Positions 1-6,140 of a stretch of DNA of 6,867 nucleotides are shown here, piece after piece (within the stretch, counting starts at the first letter, position 1; each line of letters starts with the position of its first letter). The stretch is from NCBI GenBank assembly GCA_002453275.1, contig DKGN01000190.1, positions 1 through 6,867 of the forward strand, in the 5' to 3' direction. The DNA is from Caryophanales bacterium UBA6769 (GTDB taxonomy: Bacteria; Bacillota; Bacilli; Bacillales; UBA6769). The notes under the pieces were generated by a model. It made no database searches, was not told the origin of the DNA, and saw only the letters and a program-made list of their open reading frames with translations. Made by a program: the position numbers and the translations under genes.

Positions 1-977
1 ACAATCATTGTACCATCATCTAAGTAGCCAATTCCTTGGTTATGCTCTTTCCCGTCTTTAATTACTTGTACGTTCAATTCTTCTCCGGGAAGGACAACTG
101 GTTTCACAGCATTCGCTAAATCATTTATATTTAAAACGGGCACATTCTGAAGCTCACATACTTTATTTAAATTAAAGTCATTCGTGACGACGATCCCGTT
201 CACGAGCTTAGCAAGCTTGACAAGCTTGCTATCGACTTCTTGGATGTCTTCAAAGTCCCCTTCATAGATTTCTACGTTGACAGCGAGTTCTTTTTGAATT
301 TTATTTAAAATGTCTAGTCCACGTCGACCGCGATTTCGTTTCAGAGCATCGGATGAATCAGCAATATGCTGAAGCTCTTCAAGAACAAAATAGGGGATAA
401 CGAGGGTTCCTTCCAGGAAGCCTGTTTGACAGATGTCAGCAATCCGTCCATCAATAATAACACTCGTATCTAAAATTTTTAACCTGACGTTTGGGTCAAT
501 CTCTGTTTCTTCCATCTCTTTCTTGCTCTTTAACTTATTAATTGAAAACAACGAAATGAGTTCATCACGCTTTTTGAACCCGACCTGGAACCCCCAGTAT
601 CCTGCCAAAACGGTGACAAAAATAGGCAATACATCACTAACAATTAAAATTTCCATGCCACTTAACGATACAGTAATTAAAAATGCAACAATAAGTCCAA
701 TGACAAGCCCGATTGTTCCAAACATTAAATCTGCAATCGGTACTTTCACAAGTGCTTCTTCCACTTTTTTTATGAGTCCTACAATATAATCTGATAACCA
801 ATACGTAACGAGAAATAAAATAAGTCCACCAATTAATGCTCCAATCGGAGAAACCGGTACAGGAATATTATCAATGTTTAGTAGTGCAAGTACATCAGGT
901 ATGAATAACCAACCGAGTATGGCACCGGAAAACACAAAAAATAATTGCACGAATCGTTTTAATAAATTTTGATTCAA
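1..977 (-). CDS. yacL: YacL-type membrane PIN/TRAM-domain protein (3' partial)
   Basis: This is a membrane-anchored PIN-domain protein of the YacL family. The reading frame gives 325 residues before the window ends; the family is about 360-370 residues, so some 40 C-terminal residues are missing. Four hydrophobic segments are visible at about residues 9-33, 45-69, 84-105 and 110-134, followed by a basic, charged linker (KKRDE, KLKSKKEMEE). The PIN nuclease-like domain runs from about 167 to 290, with candidate metal-binding acids D170 (LDTSVIIDGR), E200/E201 (VLEELQ), D249 and D267 (TNDFNLNK). A TRAM nucleic-acid-binding domain begins near residue 297 (LPGEELNVQVIKDG) and is cut off. The start is TTG at 977-975, 8 nt after a perfect AAGGAGG; an in-frame TAG at 995-993 leaves only a GTG overlapping the Shine-Dalgarno as an alternative. 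Fold and location predict a membrane-tethered RNase or nucleic-acid binder, but I know of no firmly established substrate. It follows disA after a 183-bp gap, as in Bacillus. Confidence 0.93.
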   Translation of the reverse strand, partial: MNQNLLKRFVQLFFVFSGAILGWLFIPDVLALLNIDNIPVPVSPIGALIGGLILFLVTYWLSDYIVGLIKKVEEALVKVPIADLMFGTIGLVIGLIVAFLITVSLSGMEILIVSDVLPIFVTVLAGYWGFQVGFKKRDELISLFSINKLKSKKEMEETEIDPNVRLKILDTSVIIDGRIADICQTGFLEGTLVIPYFVLEELQHIADSSDALKRNRGRRGLDILNKIQKELAVNVEIYEGDFEDIQEVDSKLVKLAKLVNGIVVTNDFNLNKVCELQNVPVLNINDLANAVKPVVLPGEELNVQVIKDGKEHNQGIGYLDDGTMI

Positions 978-985
978 CCTATTCA

Positions 986-992
986 CCTCCTT
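986..992 (-). promoter_or_regulatory. Shine-Dalgarno of yacL, sets a TTG start
   Basis: The minus strand reads AAGGAGG here, a perfect anti-16S match, 8 nt before the TTG at 977-975. It decides the start: there is no in-frame ATG nearby, the GTG at 986-984 overlaps the site itself, and an in-frame TAG lies at 995-993. Confidence 0.85.
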
Positions 993-1060
993 CTATCATT
1001 ATAAACAGTTTCCTTGTTTTGAAACCTCATTTTAAAATTATTTACATACTGTTAACAAGT

Positions 1061-1110
1061 TGACACACTATTATGTGACAAAGTATTCAATATGATGACA
1101 AAGTATGACA
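1061..1110. repeat. TGACA motif cluster with an 11-bp direct repeat
   Basis: TGACAAAGTAT occurs twice on the plus strand, at 1076-1086 and 1096-1106, exactly 20 bp apart. Two further TGACA copies start at 1061 and 1106. The four motifs start at 1061, 1076, 1096 and 1106, giving spacings of 15, 20 and 10 bp. A 20-bp repeat period is close to two helical turns, so the two long copies would face the same side of the DNA. This could be a protein-binding array upstream of yacL or the trace of a small duplication. No known regulator motif is recognised with confidence. Confidence 0.6.
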
Positions 1111-1160
1111 ATTCTAATGTAATCAAGTGGTCTTCACGAGCAGCAAGGTTGAACATCCCT

Positions 1161-2237
1161 TTAGATGTGTCGATCGATAAAAACCTGTTCCTGGATTCGT
1201 TCTAACCCAGCTTGAATTGCACGGGCTCGCACTTCTCCAATTCCTTCTACTTCATCTAGCTCAACAATCGTTGCATTTGCAATCCCATTTAAGTTTTCAA
1301 ACACTTCGACTAAATTTTCAATAACGAGCGTCGGTAATCGAGGAATTTTATGTAACATTCGATACCCTTTTGGTGTAATCGCTTCGTCATTTCGGATATC
1401 AGTTGTTGAAAAGCCAAGTAGCTTCGCAACGGAACTTTCTTCAAGTAACTCCTCATTCGTTAACATCCGTAGTTGCTTCATGACGTCTTCTGGCTCAATC
1501 GCTACTTTTAGATAATCATGAATTAATAAATTAGCATCAAATTCAAGCGTTCCAACGAGCTCTTCAAGTTGCATACTAATAAGGCGCCCTTCGATCCCTA
1601 GCTCGTTCACGTAGTTTAAAATTTCACGACGAATACGTAGCACCATCTCGATCCGGTGAAGCACTTGTGCAACATCTTGAACTGTAACGAGATCTTCAAA
1701 TTCAAGAGCACCTAGATTCGTTAAGTCTTGATCAAGCACTGCCTTGTATTTTTCTAACGTTTGAATCGCTTGGTTTGCCTTCGTTAAAATGACGCCGATT
1801 TCTTTTAAAGAATAATACACGTTGCCTTTATACAACGTAATAACGTTTCTCCGCTGGGAAATTGAGATGACGAGACTGCCCGTTTGCTTTGCGACTCTCT
1901 CGGCTGTACGATGGCGTATTCCTGTTTCTGCTGATGGAATAGTTGTATCGGGGATAAGCTGTGTATTCGCATATAAAATTCGATTGGCCTCATTATTTAA
2001 AATAATAGCTCCGTCCATTTTCGCAAGTTCATACAAATAAGCAGGTGTAAACCTACAGTCAATGGAAAAACCCCCATCGACTAATTTCTTTAACTTCTCA
2101 TCGTAACCAACAACAATAAGTCCGCCGGTTTCGGCACGCAAAATGTTATCAATCCCATCGCGTAACGGGGTACCTGGAGCGATAAGTTGTAGCATTTCAT
2201 TTATGATTGCTGTTTTTGTTTTTGTTTTTTCTTCCAT
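1161..2237 (-). CDS. disA: DNA integrity scanning diadenylate cyclase DisA
   Basis: DisA condenses two ATP into c-di-AMP and pauses at branched DNA, signalling DNA integrity. The protein has 358 residues, against about 360 in B. subtilis. The N-terminal diadenylate cyclase domain (about 10-145) carries both catalytic motifs intact: DGA at 75-77 and RHR at 108-110 (GIRHRTAERVAK). A helical spine of about 150-290 includes LTKANQAIQTLEKYK. The C-terminal helix-hairpin-helix DNA-binding domain is at about 315-350 (VELDEVEGIGEVRARAI). The octamer architecture is known for the family and not visible here. The ATG at 2237 lies 6 bp after the radA stop, with GGAGG in the last radA codons, so the pair is probably translationally coupled. 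RadA is a known binding partner that lowers DisA activity. The N-terminus carries a KTKTKT stretch from a short DNA repeat. Nothing suggests loss of function. Confidence 0.97.
   Translation of the reverse strand: MEEKTKTKTAIINEMLQLIAPGTPLRDGIDNILRAETGGLIVVGYDEKLKKLVDGGFSIDCRFTPAYLYELAKMDGAIILNNEANRILYANTQLIPDTTIPSAETGIRHRTAERVAKQTGSLVISISQRRNVITLYKGNVYYSLKEIGVILTKANQAIQTLEKYKAVLDQDLTNLGALEFEDLVTVQDVAQVLHRIEMVLRIRREILNYVNELGIEGRLISMQLEELVGTLEFDANLLIHDYLKVAIEPEDVMKQLRMLTNEELLEESSVAKLLGFSTTDIRNDEAITPKGYRMLHKIPRLPTLVIENLVEVFENLNGIANATIVELDEVEGIGEVRARAIQAGLERIQEQVFIDRHI
2211..2228 (-). repeat. Three tandem hexamers inside the disA 5' end
   Basis: The coding strand has three tandem AAAACA units, encoding KTKTKT at residues 4-9 of DisA. 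The hexamer keeps the frame, so gain or loss of one unit adds or removes two residues ahead of the cyclase domain. It looks like a short, A-rich low-complexity tract in a poorly conserved N-terminal tail. Confidence 0.6.
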
Positions 2238-2243
2238 AATTTC

Positions 2244-3620
2244 CTACCCCTCCAACGCGTGCTGTAACGCTTCACTAACCGTATTCACACCAATGACTTG
2301 GATCCCTTTCGGGGCGACCCAACCACCGATGTTTTTTTCTGGTAAAATCACACGTGTAAAACCTAATTTAAGAGCTTCATGAACACGCTGTTCAATGCGA
2401 GATACACGCCTGACCTCTCCGGTTAAGCCAATTTCTCCGATAATTACATCACCCGGATTTGTCGGGCGATCACGAAAGCTAGAAGCAATACTAATTGCAA
2501 TGGCTAAGTCAATTGCTGGTTCATCAAGACGTACTCCGCCAGCAACATTCAAATACGCATCTTGCGTCTGCAAAAGCAGTCCAACCCGCTTTTCAAGCAC
2601 TGCCATTAATAAAGACACACGATTATGATCGATTCCGTTCGCAGTTCGGCGTGGATTACCAAAACTCGTCGGCGTGATCAACGCTTGAATTTCTACCATG
2701 AGTGTTCGCGTACCTTCAAGCGATGCCACAACTGTGGAGCCTGACGTTCCTTCCGTACGCTCTTCTAAAAATATCTCGGACGGGTTGAGCACTTCTTCAA
2801 GTCCACTTTCTTTCATTTCAAAGACTCCAAGCTCGTTCGTCGAACCAAAGCGATTTTTAACCGCACGCAACAAACGATACGCATGATGGCGTTCTCCTTC
2901 GAAGTAGAGAACGGCATCAACCATATGCTCTAACAGTCTTGGTCCAGCGATGGATCCTTCTTTTGTCACGTGGCCAACGATAAAAATTGCAATTCCTTTC
3001 GTTTTCGCAATCCGCATCAATTGCCCCGTACACTCTCGCACTTGTGATACACTTCCTGGAGCACTTGTAACAGCTGCATGATACATCGTCTGGATTGAGT
3101 CAATAACAAGAAAGCTTGGATCAAGGTCTTCAATCGCTTCTTCAATAAACTCTAAGTTTGTTTCGGCTAGCACGAAGAGTGATTCCGCATTAATCCCTAG
3201 TCGCTCAGCACGAAGCTTTGTTTGCTTAATAGATTCCTCCCCTGATACGTAAAGCACCTTTTCTTCATTTTCTGCGAGCTGATACGACGTTTGCAATAAT
3301 AATGTTGACTTTCCAATTCCGGGATCACCGCCGACAAGAACTAGGGACCCTGGAACAATTCCACCGCCTAGAACCCGGTTTAATTCATTCGACCGCGTGT
3401 CGATTCGTGGTTCTTGCTCGCGCTTAATTTCGCGGATAGAAACTGGTTTTTTCCCGGTGCCATTAATTGCTGTAATGGAGCCTCTTCGTTCAGAACTAGC
3501 TGGCATGATCCGTTCTTCAACCATTGAATTCCAATTGTGACAACCTGGACATTTCCCCATCCATTTTGGAGATTCATACCCACATTCCTGACATATAAAT
3601 TTTGTTTTTTTCTTCGCCAT
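2244..3620 (-). CDS. radA: DNA repair/recombination ATPase RadA (Sms)
   Basis: RadA is a RecA-like hexameric DNA motor that supports branch migration and processing of recombination intermediates. The 458-residue product is full length for the family. Domains in order: an N-terminal four-cysteine zinc finger with C10, C13, C24 and C27; a RecA-type ATPase with Walker A at 98-106 (GDPGIGKST) and Walker B at about 170-174 (FLVID, then SIQT); the RadA-specific KNRFG motif at 255-259; and a C-terminal Lon-protease-like domain from about 270 to 458, which in this family serves as a structural and DNA-binding scaffold and has no protease activity. The ATG at 3620 follows GGGGAG by 5 nt; the zinc finger begins 9 residues later, so the start is sound. 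It follows clpC after 84 bp and precedes disA by 6 bp. RadA-DisA adjacency fits their reported interaction. Confidence 0.97.
   Translation of the reverse strand: MAKKKTKFICQECGYESPKWMGKCPGCHNWNSMVEERIMPASSERRGSITAINGTGKKPVSIREIKREQEPRIDTRSNELNRVLGGGIVPGSLVLVGGDPGIGKSTLLLQTSYQLAENEEKVLYVSGEESIKQTKLRAERLGINAESLFVLAETNLEFIEEAIEDLDPSFLVIDSIQTMYHAAVTSAPGSVSQVRECTGQLMRIAKTKGIAIFIVGHVTKEGSIAGPRLLEHMVDAVLYFEGERHHAYRLLRAVKNRFGSTNELGVFEMKESGLEEVLNPSEIFLEERTEGTSGSTVVASLEGTRTLMVEIQALITPTSFGNPRRTANGIDHNRVSLLMAVLEKRVGLLLQTQDAYLNVAGGVRLDEPAIDLAIAISIASSFRDRPTNPGDVIIGEIGLTGEVRRVSRIEQRVHEALKLGFTRVILPEKNIGGWVAPKGIQVIGVNTVSEALQHALEG
2247..2253 (-). promoter_or_regulatory. Shine-Dalgarno of disA, inside the end of radA
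   Basis: The minus strand reads GGAGGGG in the final Glu and Gly codons of radA, just before its TAG. The GGAGG core ends 11 nt before the disA ATG, which is slightly long; a secondary AGGA at 2245-2242 is closer. The overlap with radA codons suggests that ribosomes finishing radA help start disA. Confidence 0.65.
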
Positions 3621-3625
3621 ACATT

Positions 3626-3631
3626 CTCCCC
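3626..3631 (-). promoter_or_regulatory. Shine-Dalgarno of radA
   Basis: The minus strand reads GGGGAG, 5 nt before the ATG at 3620-3618. It is weaker than the clpC and yacL sites. An overlapping ATG at 3624-3622 is in another frame and does not lead into RadA. Confidence 0.6.
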
Positions 3632-3666
3632 GACTTTTAGTTCGAACTTTTCTGAATAATGGAGGC

Positions 3667-3697
3667 TTGACCGAAAAGATATCCTCTTCTCGGTCAA
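3667..3697 (-). other. 13-bp-stem hairpin between clpC and radA
   Basis: The transcript can form a stem with arms TTGACCGAGAAGA and TCTTTTCGGTCAA around a 5-nt loop GGATA: 13 pairs, one of them G-U, no bulges. It begins 7 nt after the clpC stop. The sequence after it (GCCTCCATTATTC) has no U-run, and there is none in the opposite direction either, so it is not a standard intrinsic terminator. It could be a processing or 3'-end-protecting structure that sets clpC and radA mRNA levels apart, or a weak attenuator. The structure is clear; its function is inference. Confidence 0.7.
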
Positions 3698-3704
3698 CAC
3701 CACC

Positions 3705-6137
3705 TTACTTCATACTCGTTAATTCTTTTACGACGTATTTACCATCCTCAATATCAATTTTGACATGCTTTCCTTTTGATATCGTTCCTTTTAAGAGCTC
3801 TTCAGAAAGTAAATCTTCTATATTTCTTTGAATAGCGCGACGCAACGGTCTCGCACCATAATCTGGATCGTATCCGTCTTCCGCAATTTTATCTTTTGCT
3901 TCCTCTGTAATAACAAAGTCAATCCCTTGTTCTTGCAAGCGCTTCTTCAATTGATTGCTCATTAATGTCACAATTTCATGCAAATGCTTCTTCTCAAGTG
4001 AGTGGAAGACGATTGTTTCATCAATCCGGTTTAAGAACTCTGGACGGAATGCCTTTTTCAATTCATCAAGAACTTTATCTTTCATATCTTTATAGTCTTG
4101 ATCATTACTTTGAACATTAAAGCCAACATATTTGTTCCGTCTCAGTGCGCTTGCTCCGACGTTTGATGTCATGATTAAGATTGTATTGCGAAAATCTACC
4201 GTTCGTCCTTTTGAATCTGTTAATCGTCCATCTTCAAGAACTTGCAATAAAATGTTAAACACGTCTGGATGTGCCTTCTCAATTTCGTCTAGTAAAATAA
4301 CAGAATACGGTTTCGTGCGAACCTTTTCAGTTAATTGTCCGCCTTCTTCATAACCGACATACCCCGGAGGTGCCCCAACGAGTCTGGACGTTGCATGTTT
4401 CTCCATGTACTCGGACATGTCAATTCGGATGACAGCCTCCTCTTCTCCGAACATCGCTTCAGCTAACGCTCGTGCAAGTTCCGTTTTACCGACTCCAGTC
4501 GGACCTAAGAAGATAAAGGAACCGATTGGTCGCTTCGGATCTTTCAAGCCTGCACGTGCTCTTCTGACGGCTTGTGAGACAGCTTTAACCGCTTCATCTT
4601 GACCGATCACACGGTTATGCAGAATTTCTTCTAGCTTCAGCAATCTTTCTGTTTCTTCTTCTGCAAGCTTCGAGACAGGAATCCCGGTCCAGCTTGCAAC
4701 GACCATCGCAATATCTTCAGCTGTCACTTCTTGATGTTCTTGCCCTTGTTTTTCTTTCCATTCGTTTTTCGTTTGTTCAACTTCTTCACGTAGCTTTTGC
4801 TCGTTATCTCGCAATGACGCCGCTTTTTCAAACTCTTGACTTTGAACAGCTGCATCTTTTTCTTTTCTCACTTCTTCAAGCTTCTGTTCTAGCTCTTTTA
4901 GGTTCGGTGGTGTTGTGAATGAACGAAGCCTTACTTTAGAGCCCGCTTCATCAATTAAATCAATCGCTTTGTCTGGTAAAAACCGATCAGAGATATAGCG
5001 ATCAGAAAGCTGGACAGCCGCTTCAATCGATCCATCTGGTATCGTTACGCGATGATGTGCTTCATACCGATCACGTAACCCCTTTAAAATTTGAATTGAT
5101 TCTTCAAGTGTTGGTTCGTTCACTTGGATCGGTTGAAAGCGTCGCTCGAGTGCAGCATCTTTTTCGATATATTTTCGGTATTCATCAAGCGTTGTCGCAC
5201 CGATACATTGTAGTTCACCGCGAGATAATGCTGGCTTTAAAATATTTGAAGCATCAATAGCTCCCTCTGCCCCTCCAGCCCCAATCAATGTATGCAATTC
5301 ATCAATAAAAAGGACAATGTTTCCAGCCTGGCGAATTTCATCCATGACTTTTTTTAAGCGATCTTCAAATTCTCCACGATATTTTGTACCCGCAACGACC
5401 GTTCCCATATCCAGCGTCATCACACGTTTATCGCGTAAGATTTCTGGCACCTCATTATTGACGATTTGTTGAGCTAAACCTTCAGCAATCGCTGTTTTCC
5501 CAACACCTGGATCTCCAATAATAACCGGATTGTTTTTCGTTCGTCGACTTAATACTTCGATCACTCGCTGAATTTCTTTGCTCCGGCCGATAACAGGATC
5601 GAGGCCACCATCACGAGCGACTTGTGTTAAATCTCTCGCAAGGCTATCGAGCGTAGGAGTGTTGACATTTGCCATTGCTCCCTGATTGCCTGAGCTTGAT
5701 TCGTTGCTTCCTAGAAGCTGGAGCACCTGTTGCCTTGCTTTGTTCAAGCTAATTCCCAAATTATTAAGTACTCTTGCCGCGACACCTTCCCCTTCTCGAA
5801 TGAGCCCGAGAAGAATGTGCTCGGTACCGACATAAGAATGTCCAAGCTTTCTCGCTTCATCCATGGAAAGCTCAATCACCTTTTTCGCTCTTGGTGTGTA
5901 ATGAATTGATTGTACTTTCTCTTCACTATTACCAATTAACGCCTCGACCTCTTTTTGGATTTTTTCAGGGTCGAGATTTAGAGCGATAAGTGCTTTTGCA
6001 GCAATACCCTCTCCTTCGCGAATAAGTCCTAATAATATATGCTCTGTTCCCACATTGTGATGACCTAATCGGATTGCTTCTTCTTGTGCTAATGCCAAAA
6101 CTTTTTGAGCCCTCTCAGTAAAACGTCCAAACATCAT
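3705..6137 (-). CDS. clpC: ATP-dependent Clp protease ATP-binding subunit ClpC
   Basis: ClpC is the Hsp100 AAA+ unfoldase that feeds substrates into ClpP, with adaptors such as MecA and with phosphoarginine marks made by McsB. The product has 810 residues, typical for Bacillus. The N domain (about 1-145) has two Clp_N repeats, each with GTEHILLGLIREGEG (31-45 and 105-119). AAA-1 has Walker A 208-215 (GDPGVGKT, K214) and Walker B 275-280 ending in E280. The pore loop KYRGEF is at 252-257. The coiled-coil middle domain with a UVR motif (about 415-455) keeps F436, a residue known to control ClpC assembly state. AAA-2 has Walker A 545-552 (GPTGVGKT, K551), Walker B ending in E618, and the pore loop GYVG at 592-595. 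The ClpP-docking loop VGF is at 671-673. All key residues are intact. Of the two consecutive ATGs, the first (6137) is better placed, 10 nt after AAGGAGG. Confidence 0.98.
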   Translation of the reverse strand: MMFGRFTERAQKVLALAQEEAIRLGHHNVGTEHILLGLIREGEGIAAKALIALNLDPEKIQKEVEALIGNSEEKVQSIHYTPRAKKVIELSMDEARKLGHSYVGTEHILLGLIREGEGVAARVLNNLGISLNKARQQVLQLLGSNESSSGNQGAMANVNTPTLDSLARDLTQVARDGGLDPVIGRSKEIQRVIEVLSRRTKNNPVIIGDPGVGKTAIAEGLAQQIVNNEVPEILRDKRVMTLDMGTVVAGTKYRGEFEDRLKKVMDEIRQAGNIVLFIDELHTLIGAGGAEGAIDASNILKPALSRGELQCIGATTLDEYRKYIEKDAALERRFQPIQVNEPTLEESIQILKGLRDRYEAHHRVTIPDGSIEAAVQLSDRYISDRFLPDKAIDLIDEAGSKVRLRSFTTPPNLKELEQKLEEVRKEKDAAVQSQEFEKAASLRDNEQKLREEVEQTKNEWKEKQGQEHQEVTAEDIAMVVASWTGIPVSKLAEEETERLLKLEEILHNRVIGQDEAVKAVSQAVRRARAGLKDPKRPIGSFIFLGPTGVGKTELARALAEAMFGEEEAVIRIDMSEYMEKHATSRLVGAPPGYVGYEEGGQLTEKVRTKPYSVILLDEIEKAHPDVFNILLQVLEDGRLTDSKGRTVDFRNTILIMTSNVGASALRRNKYVGFNVQSNDQDYKDMKDKVLDELKKAFRPEFLNRIDETIVFHSLEKKHLHEIVTLMSNQLKKRLQEQGIDFVITEEAKDKIAEDGYDPDYGARPLRRAIQRNIEDLLSEELLKGTISKGKHVKIDIEDGKYVVKELTSMK

Positions 6138-6140
6138 ATG

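Larger units (their letters stand above)
978..1160. other. disA-yacL intergenic region (183 bp)
   Basis: This AT-rich gap lies between the disA stop and the yacL start. I see no credible gene in it. No stable GC-rich hairpin followed by a T-run is present after disA, so read-through into yacL is possible. Four TGACA motifs (TGTCA on the coding strand) lie between 1061 and 1110. A perfect TATAAT is present on the minus strand at 1003-998 without a good -35 hexamer. A weak alternative minus-strand promoter is TTGTTA (1058-1053) with TTTAAA (1036-1031), spacer 16. An 8-bp palindrome TGTTAACA lies at 1050-1057. Whether yacL has its own promoter cannot be decided from sequence alone. Confidence 0.6.

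Noticed and set aside
433..789. 118-codon open frame on the plus strand
   Set aside because: It is antisense to yacL, whose frame has a clear membrane-plus-PIN domain structure. The predicted product is low-complexity Ser/Thr/Ile-rich and matches no family I recognise.
1060..1089. Plus-strand promoter from TTGACA at 1060-1065
   Set aside because: No acceptable -10 hexamer lies 16-18 bp downstream (GTATTC or TATTCA), and it would drive only antisense disA RNA.
1052..1156. 34-codon minus-strand ORF in the disA-yacL gap (starts MFNLAARED)
   Set aside because: The only Shine-Dalgarno-like bases (AAAGGG) touch the ATG with no spacer, and the second half is the TGTCA repeat tract. No sign of a real leader peptide.
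3667..3697. Intrinsic terminator after clpC
   Set aside because: The stem is strong but neither direction has a U-run after it, so it does not fit Rho-independent termination.
3380..3703. 107-codon minus-strand frame overlapping the radA start, beginning with GTG
   Set aside because: It reads the radA zinc-finger region in another frame, has no recognisable domain, and its first codons are the intergenic hairpin. RadA in the other frame is unambiguous.
4132..5260. Several 65-75 codon plus-strand frames opposite clpC
   Set aside because: All are antisense to a highly conserved ClpC sequence and lack supporting domain evidence; they are by-products of its codon use.
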